A program made the translations under genes and the position numbers. Below the pieces are notes generated by a model. The model worked only from the letters and a program-made list of their open reading frames with translations. It was not told the origin of the DNA and made no database searches. From Cercis canadensis (Eukaryota > Streptophyta > Magnoliopsida > Fabales > Fabaceae), in assembly GCA_003255065.1 (NCBI GenBank), contig QAOA01001102.1:1-64000 (forward strand): a DNA stretch of 64,000 nucleotides. Reading direction: 5' to 3'. This document shows, one piece after another, positions 35,331 through 58,178 of this stretch. Every line of letters begins with the position of its first letter. The stretch's first letter is position 1.

Positions 35331-38300
35331 CTGCACAGAGGAAGAAAATAATATATCTCAAATTCATGCAATCAAAACAGTGACGCAGTTTGGGGAATTG
35401 CATTACTTTAGTGACGCAATTTCCCCTGCCAGTGTTGCAACAGAGAAAAGAACAATGGAGTGACGCCATTGTGGAGTGGTACCATTTGGCAAATGGCATC
35501 ACTCCTTGATTGCCGCAATTTTGCTGGTCCACTCCTCTCTCTCTCCTCTTTGCCTAAACAAAAAAATATTATAAAAAAAACTACCATAATTAAAGAATTA
35601 ATTTTAAAATAATCATAGTGATGGAATTAAGACTAAAAATTACAATATTGAAGTTTTTGATCCGAAAAATAAAGACTATGAAGTATGAAGTGAATGGCGT
35701 TTAGCTTTTAAGGCAACAACGCCTTTTGCCTTTCAACACTCTCAACCTCAATTAGCTAAAAGGTGTGGACGAAGCAGGGATTCTCATATCCGCATCTGGT
35801 TCGTAAAAAAGGAGAGGAAAGCTTAAACACCATTGTCACCGACTCATTACTTAGCTCCAAGGTTGTGACTCCCTTGCTCTCTTTATACATCTAAACTCTT
35901 CTACTCTTCCCTCTTTTCACACGCATTAGTCTCAACAATAATCACAATGGTTTCCCCAATAGCCTTGATTGGTTACTATTTCAGTAATTGAAGTTAGATT
36001 TGTCAGGTACATACCCTTGCTCTATCTAGATTAGCTGTTGGATTTGATTGCATTTTCATCGTTTTTCCCCTCTTTGTCTATATGTTTTTCCTCACTTTGT
36101 CAACTCTAATGTGAAGTCATGATTTTGTATGGACTTAAGTGAGTTTACGATTTCATTTCGAGTTTACCAAGAGTTCATGGGAGGCAATTTTTCACACAAT
36201 TCAACTCGATTTTTTTACTTAGCTTCATAAAATCGTATGAGTTTATGAGTTGAATCACAATTTTGTCAACCATGGGATCAACAAATGAGTGACTTAATAG
36301 ATCTATACCTTGGTCAAGAACATAGAAGAGCCTTGGAACATGTGAAACATTGTCATTCAACACTATAACATGAAAAATAAATTTTGAAGTTAATTGCAAA
36401 AACTTGCTACAAGTTACTAATACGCTAAGAAGCACAGGACATTGAACACAGCATGAACATGGTGTCACAACATATCCAGAAGTCGCTGCAACACGAGTGA
36501 TGAAATAAAAAGAATTAATTTCAAAGAAACTTGAAGTTGTCACCAATTGTATTAAGAAAAAATATGAATAATTGAAAAACTCATTTTCAATTTTAAACAT
36601 TAGGTCTATGAATTAAAGAATATTCAAGAGTCTAATTGTGTGTAAGAAATGTAACACCCTACAACACCCCAAAATGGTTATTCAAAACTAGTTGTTCGAA
36701 CTTGTTATGAGCACTATGTACTTCAATTAACCCTAATAAAGTAAAAGAATGTACACAAATAGGCCATAAATTAAGTAAATAACAAATGTCTCATATTTAG
36801 CTTCAAAGCCTTTCCCATATGAAGTATGGAGTTTTGAGGAGTATCTAACACATTTCTCACACATAATTTGACTCTCGAATATTCTCTAATTTGTAGACCC
36901 AATGTTTAAAATTAAAAAGGTGATTTCTAATTCTTCCTCTATTTTCTTATATACAATTGGGAGTGACACTAAGTTATTCTGAAATTAAATTCTTTTTATT
37001 TCACCATTTGTGTCACAATGAGTACGTTGTCATAGTTTGGCAACTCCACTAACTAGGGATGGTTAGAGAGTAAAGCTTAAGAAATTAGTTGTGCAAATTT
37101 GCTATGGACTTTGATATTTGTTTATCCATTTTATTTGTTTATATTATGCTATTCAATGATGTTGTACTTAATTTTCATGTGTTATATTGTTTATATATCT
37201 TTATCTTTGCATTTGTAGATAGCTTATTTTTGTTGCATTTATATCCTATATTTTCCCTTGCAGTAGTTTTTGGTAGATATAGAATAAGGTTTGTATGCAA
37301 TTTCCCCCAACACATTGTTCACTAGCATTGTTACCTCACACACTCTTTAGCTTTATACTCAAGCTCTTCCACCTAGGATTAGAAAGGGGATCTAATGTGA
37401 TCATAGAGGGGTTGTCTCCTTGTGAATCCATGTTAGCAGAGTAGGATCTTCATCATTCTGATTGGGGCAACTTGTAGTACCATTGACTTTTAGGATCCTA
37501 GTACCATCCTTGAAACTATTCACTTTTAGAAAGACCATAGATGCCCATCTGTATAGGGTAAAACTTGGCTATTATGTTAGAATCCTAAACTTAAGGTTTT
37601 CAACCTATTCATAAGACAATGGAGGAAGCATTTCTTTCTTTTATCTGTCTTACATTTTTTCCACTTTAAAAAATAAGACATTCTCCCTCTTTTCACTTTT
37701 GAATAAAGTTTTATTCACTAAAAGTGTTCTTTTTGCCATGCTTCTTTTGTATTCTGATGCAACATTTTTCAGAAAAAATGAATGGGGTTGAATGCTTCAT
37801 GTCATATATCATGCAATTTTTTATGCTATCTTTTTTGCATCATCTTGTTGAAAATTGGAGCACTAGTACTCCATCTCGCGTAAAGTGTCTTAGTATAGCA
37901 CTTTCCATTCATCTTAAAATAAAAATAAATAAATAAGAAAGGGGGGGGGGGGAGAGAGAGAGAGAGAGAGAGAGAAGAAATATGGCTAAAAAGTTAGGTT
38001 ATTCATCCCCATTTTTGAATAAATGTTTTTAGAAGAGGGCTAAATCTCTTCTGGCCCCGCCTCTTTTATATCATCTTGGTCCTACTCATTTTGAAAAGAT
38101 GAGCAACAATGTTACATTTTTAATAAAAATGTTTTCATAAAGATAGGATAAGACTATAACCCTTCCCTCCCTCCTCTTTTCTATATAATCTTATTCTAGT
38201 CAATTTCAGAATAGGAACACTAGTGCTTTGTTTTGAATAAAATGCTTTAAATATAACCCATTTCTCTTTCCATCATCATGCTACACTCATTCTTAAAAAC

Positions 38301-39064
38301 AAAAGCAAAAACCAAAAAAAGGAAAAAGATACACAAACAAAAAATGAGTGAGAGCATGCCAGTTTGGGCCAAGCAAAAAATGGCTTAGGGTTATGATTCT
38401 TAATGAGGCACTTATGGCTCTCGGGATAGAATGGAATCACCATTTTGTCCAAAACAAGGAAATTAAGAGTCATGAAATCAGAACTTAGGTCCAAAGACTA
38501 AGTTACAAGTTAGAAAGGAGTTAGGCACCCTAACTCGCCCAACTAAAAAGTTAGTCTCAAATGATGAACCAATTATTATTTGACTTAACATATAAATCAA
38601 TTGCATGAAAAGAATATAGATTGCAAGAAATAAAAGACTTAAATTAAATAAACTAAGAGTTAAAATTGCAAATAAAAAAAATTGAATTTAAAGATGTAAG
38701 AGAAGAATAAACTATATGCATGCTTATTTGGTTAGAACTTGGTCCAAGATGCTCTCTTGGAAGCCTTTGTATCCTATGGTGAAACTTTAGACATCAAAGC
38801 CACAGTCAAGGACGGATCCAGAAATTTTGATTAGTGGGGAAAGACATATACTACAAATATTTTTATAAAAAAAATTATATATACACATAAGTGATAAAAC
38901 AATGATGGTAGCAGTCATCAAGGGAACTTCCTAGTGGCTGAGCACTTGGTACTTCAAAGTAGAGATATCGAATTTATAAAATCTCACTAGTAGCAGATGT
39001 AATGGGATTTTGAAAGGGGATAAATTACCCTTATTGTGTAACCTCTTGTGGACCAAAAAAAAAA
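35331..39064. other. Long spacer without a recognised gene
   Basis: At 35385-35530 short inverted GTGACGC/GCGTCAC words suggest an eroded foldback sequence. A 141-codon minus-strand frame at 36175-36600 and a 78-codon plus frame at 37089-37325 match no family I know and have no supporting exons. A G run at 37940-37952 leads into (GA)n to 37975. No other structure was seen. Confidence 0.4.
37940..37975. repeat. Poly-G and (GA)n microsatellite
   Basis: About 13 G residues followed by about 12 GA units. Confidence 0.95.
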
Positions 39065-39486
39065 TGATGCTAGCATAATAAGAGGGGGTGTAGCGCTACC
39101 CACCTCATGATTGTAGGGTTTTTGGTGGGACCTAGAGGCCAAATTTAGTGTTATTGCGAAGATTTCAAGAAACTAAGTCACCTAGTATGTGCCAAAATAA
39201 ATAATTTCTTATAAATTGAAAGAAGGATACGATATAGGAAAGTAAGCCAAACAAAAAAATTAACTTTTGAAAAAAAAAAAAAAAAGAATATGGCACACTT
39301 TTCTATATCGTATTGTTATTGCATTTTATAAAAAACTATGTCTTCTATCACATACTAAGTAATTGAATTTTTCAATATCTTCATAATATTACCAAAATCA
39401 CTAAGTAAATCCTACTCAAAACCCCCTATAAGAGGGAAGGATAGCGCTACACCCTGTCTTAGAAGGAGTGTAGCTTAGCAAACACC
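39065..39486. mobile_element. Mutator-like MITE, copy 1
   Basis: The outer arms are inverted and similar: AGGGGGTGTAGCGCTACCCA at about 39083 against the inverse of AGGGAAGGATAGCGCTACAC at about 39432. The right end, read inward, is GGTGTTTGCTAAGCTACACT. The interior is AT-rich and noncoding. Related copies are at 40641-40967 and about 56394-56653. The target duplication is not clear in this copy. Confidence 0.6.
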
Positions 39487-39608
39487 ATAAATCTATTAAA
39501 TAAAAAAATATAAAACCACTTTAACTCATAATAACTGGTGGGACTAGGAGAAGAAGAATAGCTGAAGAGGAAAGCTTTAAAAGCTCTAATTATGTGACTT
39601 TTGGATTT

Positions 39609-39611
<3 letters not shown>

Positions 39612-39644
<33 letters not shown>
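39612..39644. repeat. (CT)n microsatellite
   Basis: About 16 uninterrupted CT units. Confidence 0.95.
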
Positions 39645-39647
<3 letters not shown>

Positions 39648-40640
39648 CTAATTTTTGCCTAAAGTAGTGCCGTAGTGGGATGGGGCAACAAGTAATTTTC
39701 AGTGAGGGCAATAAAAAATCATGACATGTAGATTGTGTATCTAGGGAGAATTCACTTTGAAATATGACTAATCCCTAGATACATTTATTTAGGTAAATAC
39801 TTGCTTTTTCAACTATGACTCCAAATTGTTGTGAATTTTTTCCTCTTTTTGATTTAAAATCTCAAATTCTCTAGTTCTTTTCTTGTGTGTTTCTGCAATT
39901 GATTAAAATTTTTTAACTTTTCTAAATTATCAATATGATAGCTATATATTGTTTTTTTTTTTAAGAATAAAATAAAATAAATATTAATTGAGTTATTTTC
40001 TCCAATGACCTTCTTTTTCACATAAAAATAAAAATATCTCATAGTTAGTTTCATTAATGTGACCTATTTAAATTCGAATCACCTTGACATAAGGCATCAT
40101 TAATAGTAATTTTGAGAAAAATATATAAAAATTCTGTTGAAAAATAAATCAATTATTCTATCTACCAAACCAAACTGAAAGTGCAAATTCCAGCTGATCC
40201 AAACCAACTTATAGAAACACTTGTAATCATTTAATTGGTTTCTTACACCCCTACTGTTAGCACAGCGCCAAAGTCACAAAATAAGAAATTATCCACATGA
40301 CCTAACTGCAGAAAATAAATAAGTATTATAATATAACTAGGAAATACAATATGAAATTAAATTACTTGAACTCAGTCCTCTTAATTGAAAGTTCAAGGAC
40401 CTATACGGCAATACCCACAATGATAATCGCAGCTCATGTAGCTGAATGAAAAGAGTGCAATCTCCAAATATCTATCATGGGGTCCATCTTTGTTTTTGAC
40501 TTTCGTAGGAAAATGATTTTCATGTGAATTTTTGCAAAAAAATATATTCTCTGAGATAAATAAATTATATGAACTTAAAATAGAATTCTGCTCCTAATGT
40601 TTAATTTTGATAACCACAGAGGTAACCCTAAATTATCAAA

Positions 40641-40967
40641 GGTGATTGTTAAGCTAGCTAAAGGAGTAATGCTACTCCATTTAGTTTTGGCGGGACCCAC
40701 ATTTTAAAATTTGTATCATTTCAAAGATCTCAAAAAATCAAGTCATTTAATGTGAGTCAGATTCCAAAATAGTTAACAAAATTTGAGTTTTATTATGTCA
40801 AAAAAAATCACTATTCTTAATTATTTTTAATTCAGACAATAAGTGATGTATTTGTCTGAGATCTTCATAATGACACAAAATTTCGGAGATGAATCTCACC
40901 AAAACCTCAATAGGGGTAGTGGAGTAGCACTACCCTTTTTCGAATGGGAGATAGCATAACAATCACC
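40641..40967. mobile_element. Mutator-like MITE, copy 2 (327 bp)
   Basis: The left end GGTGATTGTTAAGCTAGCT matches the inverse of the right end (GGTGATTGTTATGCTATCT), with further inverted similarity inward (AGTAATGCTACTCC against AGTAGTGCTACTCC... read inverse). The flanks ATTATCAAA and AATATCAAA form a 9-bp target duplication with one mismatch, pointing to the Mutator superfamily. Noncoding. Confidence 0.75.
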
Positions 40968-42360
40968 AATATCAAAATTCAATATCCAAGAGATTCCTTA
41001 AGTATCAACTACTCTCTCCTAATGGAGAGCTATGCATGATGCAACGCCAATTAGTAACAGAGTATGTCATCTAGGCCAAGAATAACACATGAAATGCTAA
41101 TCGAATATAAAATTATGAATCTCCAACATATAAATAAGAGTCTACAATGCACTTAGGATTTTCTACATGATGCAATAGTTTTTATCCAAAGACATTTCAC
41201 AAACTGCAAAATTGGCAGATACTTGACTTTAGATAGTCCAACTTAATTTTTGTTTCTGACAAACTCAGATTCTACCATATACAAAGTTGGTGTTTAGTTG
41301 TATACACAATATTTGTCACAGTATCATTACTCCGTGAACATATAAACCTATATATGAATATTACATATGATAACATGGAAACAATTAGAAGGATACAAGA
41401 TTACAGATCAAAAAATTGGCATATGTAATAGTCCTGAAGCATATAGGATGATGCATCAACACAGTCAATGGGGGCAAAACTAAAACAGTGGAGGCCAAAT
41501 TACAAAAATAGGAGGGATTTGATAAAAATAAAAAATAAAAATAAAAATTTAAATGTGAGAGGGCGTGGCACCCTGGGATCCGTCGCTGCATGAACATACC
41601 AACATGTTAAGAAAAAGAATGTGATTACTAACGTATGAACATATTAGAAGGAGAAATTTGAAGATGCATGCTAATTAAAAGAACAAGAAGCATGATATTT
41701 TTCCCTGAGAATTAAGCAAAGACAGTGGCAGCTTTCCCAGCCCTGTGCAAATCCAAGTCACACATAAGTTCAACATATTAATGGAGAACATCTTGCTTAG
41801 TTTTTTATTGATCTGATTTTTCCTTTTTGTAGGATTAATAGAATTATCAGGTGAAGGGAAGCCATATATAACTAGATTACCAAAATTGGACATAAAAAAT
41901 GCAACAATTTGAGATTTCTGCATTGCTGCATACTTAAAACTAAGATCTGATATATAAGATTCTGAGAATACCCTTGTCTTCCTCCATATATCCTTCCTAC
42001 TTGTATAATCAGTAATAACAGAAACATTTGTTTCCCTGCATATATACATCAATTTGGAGATAATGGAGAACATAATAAAGATGAAAGATGTAAAACCTAC
42101 ATCCCAACCAACAGCTACAGGAAAGTTAGCACATCTGTAATGGGTAAATGACATTATCTGTAATCAAGTCACTGAGAGTGGGTGATTAGCAAAATTTGTC
42201 CTGGCCTCACCCACTAACTTCTTCATTGGCATGGTTTCTGAAAGAATAGGCCTAAGTAATTTTTTTTTCCTTTTACTTCTAATGAATGATAGGCCTAACT
42301 ATTGACTAAACGGAAATATGACTACGCTAAATCAGAAAGAATGGAGATCTTATCCTTGTT
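40968..42360. other. Region downstream of the JMJ18-like gene
   Basis: It includes the expected 3' UTR and polyadenylation zone of the gene on the minus strand (just below 42361). A 159-codon minus-strand frame at 41675-42154 matches nothing known and is not treated as a gene. No repeat was identified with confidence. Confidence 0.4.
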
Positions 42361-51538
<9,178 letters not shown>

Positions 51539-52440
51539 TCAAATTCAATGCAAATTATGAAAAAACCTAATTGAATAGTTATTCCTGCAAAAACAGAGAC
51601 CTATTAGTGACCCCATTAGAGCCCCAATTAATCAAAGAAACAGCTTCTACTTCTATTTAATCAAAGAAACTAACCCAGAAAATCTTATAAACTAGAGAAG
51701 AAATGCAGAAAACCAACGATCCCAATGCAGCAAAGCGTCTCCAAAAATAGCTTCTTTCCACGTTTTTCAATGGACATAGAGCAGTTGCGTACACATGAAT
51801 TAACCAAGAAAATCCCTATTCCTATACAAATCAAAACAGAAAATGAAACCCAGAACACAAAATTCAATTTTCCATATATCTATCTATCTATCTAAGAAAC
51901 CCCAATTTCACACAATTTTCAAAGGTGGAAAAATTCTAGAAAACTCAATAATTATTTGCAGAAAAGAAATAAATGGAAAACAAGAAAGAATTGACTCAGT
52001 AAAAAAAATACCCTTGACTGGTGGAAAACAAAATTAATTAATGGAATGATATCAGGTGAAAACCCAACAGATACTTTTCAAATCAAAACACATTTAATAA
52101 CAACAAAAATTACAAAAAAGATATTATCAATAAAAAAAAATAAAGGGACAAAAGAAAATTGTACCTTAATAGGAGCGGCAAAAGATTCTACGTTGAATGA
52201 TGAATAGGTGCACTCGAACTCTGCTTATTTTTCTTTTCTAATTTGGTATTTCAGTTATTATTTGCTCATTTTTATTTGAATTTTTCAAATAAATATATGA
52301 GCTATATTAAAGAGAGAAAAAAAAGGGCAATAAAAGAAAGAAGTTAGAAATAAAGTAGGATAAGTGTTCCTTAAACGAGAGGAAGATGGATCAGAGAGAA
52401 AGACAAAGTGAAGAGAGAGAAAGAGAGAGAGAGGGGGTCA
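51539..52440 (-). promoter_or_regulatory. 5' UTR, UTR intron and promoter region of the JMJ18-like gene
   Basis: The exon holding the ATG extends upstream to a splice acceptor at 51585 (TTTTTGCAG). A matching donor (ATTAAG|GTACAA) at 52165 defines a 580-bp intron in the 5' UTR (51585-52164), with a first noncoding exon from 52165 to perhaps 52250. Upstream on the minus strand are an AT-rich TATATTTATTT segment near 52290-52300 and a long CT-rich tract at 52385-52435, both common around plant core promoters. The transcription start itself is inferred and not visible. Confidence 0.65.
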
Positions 52441-54690
52441 ACATGAACCCGCTCTAACGCACACAGTATTAACGGAAAGCGGTGCACGCAAGTACGCAAC
52501 CAACCACAGCTCCAGAAAGACACAATTTGCTTTCTCGCTCTCACACTTGTTAAACACGTTGGCATTTTCTAATTCGTACATAAGAAGTTGTACCTTGTTA
52601 TGTATGTTTTGTCCCTTGCTTGGTGCAATAGTTACAATGATGGCATCACTAGGAATCTGCAAAATAAATAAATAAACGAATATTTAATTGAAATGAGTTA
52701 TTAAAAATTGTGAAAAGATAAATAAATAATTACATTATTTTATTTTATTCAATAACTATTGTTATTCATCTTTGAGAAAAATAATGCCATCACATGGATT
52801 TGCTAAATACAACTAAACTTATAATTAGACCTTTTTTAAGATAAATAATTATAAAAAAACTAGTTGTAGATTCATAGAATATATGGACAATTAATTAAAT
52901 AGAGAAAAAAAAAAGAAATACAATAATTATAAAAAAAATTAATAAAAAGTCTTATTCAAAAAAAAAATTAAAATTTTATATAATGATTACAATCAAATAG
53001 GCAGAGTCTAACAACATACACTAAGAAGCATCTAGACTTTTGACCTTGGAGGGGCCAATGGATTTGCTAAACCACTATGAAGGACAACCACCTGTGATGT
53101 AACTCTGTTATATTGACTATATATACATTCTACACGTGACATCCATGCGGGTGCATGTAATACACGTACAATTAACATTAATTATATATAGGACCTTCTT
53201 CTTTCCTAAAATTTGACAAGCCTCAAAAGGTTTTAACAAATAAAAGTTTAAACCACATAAACATTAATTATTGTCATTCAAACCTTTTTCTTTTTATTTT
53301 GATGGTAATGGTATTCTCCGGTTAGCTTTTAAGAACTAAGATTAAGTCACTATCTAAGAAATCTTAAGAGCTCACCCCAATATAAGCCTAGAATATTCAG
53401 AGAAAAAGTTTTCCTAAGTACTAGCACCAAGATTTAAACATTGGCTAACTTGTTTGAAACTATTACATCTTTATCACCAAATAAAACCCTTGGATTTTAT
53501 TGACATTCAAATCTAGCATCACATATCATAGTACTATCTTTTCTTTTGATGGTCATAAGATATTTGAGTCAGCTTGTAAATTAACTACTTAACCTCTCTA
53601 GTCCAATCAAACCTAACATCTAACATGAGACTAAAGAATTCACAAATACCCTATAATGGCTTAGCCAAAAGAAAAATCACCTTCTAAATTTTTAACAAAA
53701 AATAATAGATTTTTTTAACAAGACATGACTTTTAATGATAAGGAATCGTAAAAGATCCTGAGATCTAGCTTATCAAATGTCAATTTTGATTGACCTTAGC
53801 ATCCAAACACTATGAAGGTAACATATAAAAAGGGTATCAAAAATCGAGGTTAGGATTTAGGGTTTTCACACACACAAAAATAGGGCTTTTCACAAAAATT
53901 GATTTCAAAATTGAAAGAAAAATTATCTATGAGGTGGATATTTGGATTTTTAAGAGAAGAATTTCATGATACGTTTTGTTTATAGGTGGACATATCTAAG
54001 AAATAGCGATCGACTACACATCGAAAAAATTGGGGCTTTTATAATAATAATAATAATAAAGATCAAGATTGATATGAAAATGATCTACAAGATGGGTATC
54101 GGGATTCTTAGTAGAAAAATTTGATATCAATAAATTAGAATATAGTATGAGATTTTATACCTTGGCTTTCACATATCTTTTCTCACGATGATAGTTCTCT
54201 CTTCCTGCTGCCTCGGAGTGAATCGTAGCCTATTTGTCCATGAACAAAGCAAAGGGAGTTTAATAAAATTGTCGAAACATGATTGTATAAGAAAAATGAA
54301 AGAACAAAAGATTTGGAGTGGTTTTACTAGAGAAATCTTGATTTTTGCCGAACCAAAAGAGATTTGTGCAATCACAGATGTTTAGTGGCTCGAAAAATAC
54401 TAAGATCACCGTAGAATGAAGGAAAGCAACCCTAAGAAATGGATTTCAAAATTTTTTGTGCAATGTATTTTCTTGACTTCATCGGATTATATAGGTAGGA
54501 AAGGGTAGATTGGTCCAAATAACAATTAAATGAGATTAAGGTAAATGATAAATCATATTCAAGATACACAAATTAAAATTTGACCGAAATCGGGTGTAAA
54601 TGAGATACAGACAATCGAGGTGTGAACCAACCATGGTGAAATCATCGGCATTTAAGTTGTCCCCATAATTAGTCCATATAGGATCCTTTT
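52441..54690. other. Intergenic DNA without a recognised gene
   Basis: A minus-strand frame at 52438-52662 begins after an acceptor-like TTTGCAG but matches no known protein. An (ATA)n run lies near 54043-54058. Nothing else could be supported. Confidence 0.4.
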
Positions 54691-54877
54691 AGGGCAAAAT
54701 TCTTATACGGACATAGTGTATCACTTGAGTTGTACACTAAACCAATACGATGTCTTATATAGGATTTAAACCTAACAGAGCTAGAACTTGGATCCGGCCC
54801 AAATCTTTGTAGTGGCATTGTATTGGCTTAGTGCACAATATAAGTGATGTACTATTTTCACTTCAGAATTTCTCCCT
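54691..54877. mobile_element. Foldback MITE (187 bp)
   Basis: AGGGCAAAATTCTTATACGG at the left is matched inversely at the right by AGGGAGAAATTCTGAAG. Inverted similarity continues inward for about 55 bp (GTGTATCACTTGAGTTGTAC against inverse GTACATCACTTATATTGTGC; CCAATACGATG against CCAATACAATG). Noncoding. The superfamily is not resolved because the target duplication is unclear. Confidence 0.6.
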
Positions 54878-56393
54878 TTCAATATGTATGAATAAGCATT
54901 GAATGGATAATAAATGGAATCGTAACTTACACAAACCTTCCCTAAGATTTGATAAAATTCAAAAAAATCCCTCCTTGTATAAAAAATTTTATATAAAACT
55001 CGTTTACAATAAGATTAAGGAATATTTTATTTTATTTTTTGTTGCATAAAAAGACAAATAGAAGTGAAAGATTTACATGTGTTGTGTTAAAGTTTTGTGA
55101 AAGTTAGGTATGTTAAATTAACAATGCAATAAAAAAAACAAAATTAGGGTTTATGTTATGCTGCAATATAATATAGGGCAAGTTTGTGTAATATTTAAAT
55201 AAGAAGTGAAGCCTATATAATTTTATAAAATCTCAGGAGAGTTTATTATAATTTACAGTACTATATGGAATTTTCTGGAAATGTTAGTAGTGCCTATGAT
55301 CACTTCTCGACCAAATGACTTAGATTGTCTATTTTTTCTCCTTCCGGATATTTTACAAAAAAAAAAAAAAAACAAACAAAATTATTAATTTAAAACCAAA
55401 TTTAAAATTTGAAAGACCTGCGGCTACCCATTTTTAATATGCACTTTGTAAGTATAGATTCAAATATATATTTTTGAAGTTATAATTGATCTTATGAGTT
55501 CAATAATTTTTTGCTTATATCATTGCATTTTGGAAAAGGAGTAGTGTAGGTTACTATCTAAGGGAAACTTGACCAAATTATTATTTGAATGCTTTGGATA
55601 TTATTTTTCTTTTTCCCTCAAAATAGACAATTATCATTTAACATAAGAAAGAGTTACAACCAAACAAGATGCTTTGGTTATTAGCTATAATAGATCTCAT
55701 TATAACAATTTTCAAAATATAAAAAGAATTAATTTTTATCTTTTATGCTTGAATTCGGCACTTCATTGAAAAAAATATTTAAGTTTTAATACTTCAAATT
55801 TATCTCAAACTTACGAAAATATTTTATCCAATAGTTTATGAAGTGTGAAATTATTAATGTCTTCACTTTCTGGTAAGAATTCTTTTTTTCCTATTATCAA
55901 CAAATCAAAAATGATATTTTGATACTTTTCAAAAAAAAAAAGTTCTTCTGTTTAGAACCTTTTATAGTTATACTAATTCTTTAATATATACTTTAAAAAA
56001 AATGTGGCATTTAAAATTTCTTATTTCTCATAAAAAATTCTTATTAAATGATAAGATTATTGATTTATCACATATATAGTGGAATTCAACATATATCATA
56101 TATGTTAGTATCACAAGTAACTTTATTGTAATGTATAAATTCCTGAAACATTTCACCAAAAGTGAGCAATCCAATTATACACAAATAAAGCTATATTATA
56201 TTCTAACTTTTATTTTAAGAAATAATTTTTACTGATTAGATTATTTTAACAATTTTTCCACATTTATTCCTAAAAATTGAAACAACAACATTTTTATTAT
56301 TAAATTTCCATGCATATTTGTTTTCATTCTTGATTATTATAACTAATTTAAATAATAGATTTCACCTAGTTAGGATTTTATATGATCAAACAG
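54878..56393. other. AT-rich spacer without a gene
   Basis: Only poly-A/T runs and short biased frames. Nothing supports a gene or a defined repeat. Confidence 0.45.
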
Positions 56394-56653
56394 CAATGTT
56401 GTTTGCTGAGTTACACCCATATCTTAGAGGGGTGTAACGCCTAACTGCGCTACTCACCTCTTGATTGGGTGGGTTCTTGTAGAATCCACTCAGTAATCTT
56501 GGTATCATTGTGAAGATCTCGAAAAATTAAGTTATCTAGTGTGTGACTCAATTGACACTACATTTAGCCTTTTAGTCCCACCAAAAACCCCCCAATCAAG
56601 TGTTGGGTAGCATTACACCCCTCAAAGAGGTGTGGTTCAGCAAACACCAACTG
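56394..56653. mobile_element. Mutator-like MITE, copy 3 (~260 bp)
   Basis: The left arm GTTGTTTGCTGAGTTACACC and the inverse of the right arm, GGTGTTTGCTGAACCACACC, are alike. Both continue into AGAGGGGTGTAACGC / TGAGGGGTGTAATGC and a GGTGGG-type inner segment. It belongs to the family of 39065-39486. The 94-codon frame over its right half is an artefact of the repeat. Confidence 0.65.
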
Positions 56654-56794
56654 GTCAACTTTTTTCAATTCATCGAGAGCTACCAAAGTGGAGATATATG
56701 GTTGTTTTAATCCATATGCTCCGAAGTGGAACAAGAAATAAATTATTGGGGAAAAGTAGAAATAGATGAGAATTTCACTGAAAAGATAAAAAGT

Positions 56795-57010
56795 AAAATC
56801 CCTTTTTAGTCCCTGAAAAATGCATCTACTGACAAATTCGTCCTCCAAAATTTTTCAGTGACAAATTGGTCTTTAAATTATTATTTTTGCTGACAAATTA
56901 GTCATCTGTTAGGGTTTGTTAGTAAGATTTAATGGACTTTGCCACGTGGCACTTAACGTGTTGACGTGGCCGTTAGTTGCTGAAGTGTCATGTTGACATG
57001 GCAAGTTAAG
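56795..57010. mobile_element. Possible solo MULE inverted repeat
   Basis: TTTTTAGTCCCTGAAAAATG, followed by TCTACTGACAAATTCGTCC, repeated AGTGACAAATTGGTC-type phrases and then CCACGTGGCACTTAACGTG, has the wording typical of plant MULE terminal repeats. It is similar in style to, but not the same family as, the MULE at 18471. No inverse partner was found within the window. Confidence 0.4.
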
Positions 57011-57880
57011 TAGAAAATTTTCATTCGACCTAAAAAACACGGTGATGGCGATGGTGGAGAATATTATTGGAAAGCAAAGTAGAAGAAAGAGTGCGGAACT
57101 CGGTTTTGGAGGAATAGCCATTGGTATGTTTGGAAATACACGGTGACTACGTTTGCTATAGAGAGTTTACCATTAACGAACACACTCCCTGTGCGAGCTC
57201 TGATAAATTGTACACTGAAATGAAATGAAAGTTTTTTTTTTTCTTTTCTTTTTTCTCTTTCAGGTGGATCTACGAAAGAATCTAAAAGTTTTACTTGCAA
57301 TTCACAGTTGACACAAGGAACAAGATGGTGCCTCCATTACCAAGAGGTTTCAACGGAAATGCTTATGTGCTTGCCTCTGTTATGATGACAGTGAAACAGA
57401 GCATGCCACTTACAATAAAACTGAAAGCTTTAAATAAGCAAAGCCACTTACAATAAAACTGAAAGCTTTAAATAAGCAAAGCCACTTACAATAAAACCGA
57501 AATAAAAGGAAAACTACTAACTAATAACTGGACTACAACCCGCGTAAAATAGAGCATGCAAATGCGTAAGAAACAGAACATAACTAGCTAATATGTAGGG
57601 TTTGACTACCTACATATTTGTTAACTTTTTTTTTTGTTACAACATATTTGTAATTTTGGTATATATCCAAAAGAATCAAAATTCAGGAACTACCTCCCAT
57701 CTACATTGGATTAGTTGCTATAGTGAGAGATGTGTGAATGACGTAGCAAAAAGTACCAAAAAATATTATTTGATAATTCAAAAAAAAATGTTGCTATTTT
57801 TTCTTTATACATAACATTTTAAATATGGCAAAAATATCAAGTTTAATATGTCATAAATGAACATATTAAATCTCATAAAA
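57011..57880. other. Spacer with a 38-bp tandem repeat
   Basis: No gene. About 2.6 copies of a 38-bp unit (GCCACTTACAATAAAACTGA followed by AAGCTTTAAATAAGCAAA) lie at 57403-57500. Confidence 0.6.
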
Positions 57881-58178
57881 TCTATATCTATCTATAATAC
57901 TCTACAAGGAGTTAACAAATGCTCTACAGCTCACCACGTAGCATTCCAAGCCATTAATAAGAGTTATAAGTATACACATTCAATGCTATTAGAATTACAA
58001 AAACTAAAATGTAAAAAATGATTTATTATTAACATCTGAATTGATAGAATTATATTATTTATAATCAAAAATCATTAATAATTATATTAATCACAATTTA
58101 GCAAATGGTGAATTTCGGTTATTTAAAATTGTGATATACTCTCCCAAATACATACACAAAATATATATAAAATAAAAA
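57881..58178 (+). mobile_element. Second Helitron, 5' part
   Basis: TCTATATCTATCTATAATAC, preceded by A, begins a stretch that aligns with the first ~100 bases of the Helitron at 9041. Shared words include CAAATGCT, ACAGCTC, CCA, and CCATTAATA in the same order. It is interrupted at 58178 by the copia element and presumably resumes at 63851, running out of the window; its 3' end is not seen. The exact first base is less certain than in the 9041 copy. Confidence 0.65.

Noticed and set aside
36175-36600. 141-codon minus-strand frame
   Set aside because: No recognised domain, AT-driven composition, no splice-linked neighbours.
41675-42154. 159-codon minus-strand frame below the JMJ18-like gene
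   Set aside because: No recognised domain; probably a chance frame in or near the 3' UTR zone.
52438-52662. 74-codon minus-strand frame after an acceptor-like TTTGCAG
   Set aside because: Could be an exon of an upstream gene, but the sequence matches nothing I know and no partner exon is visible.
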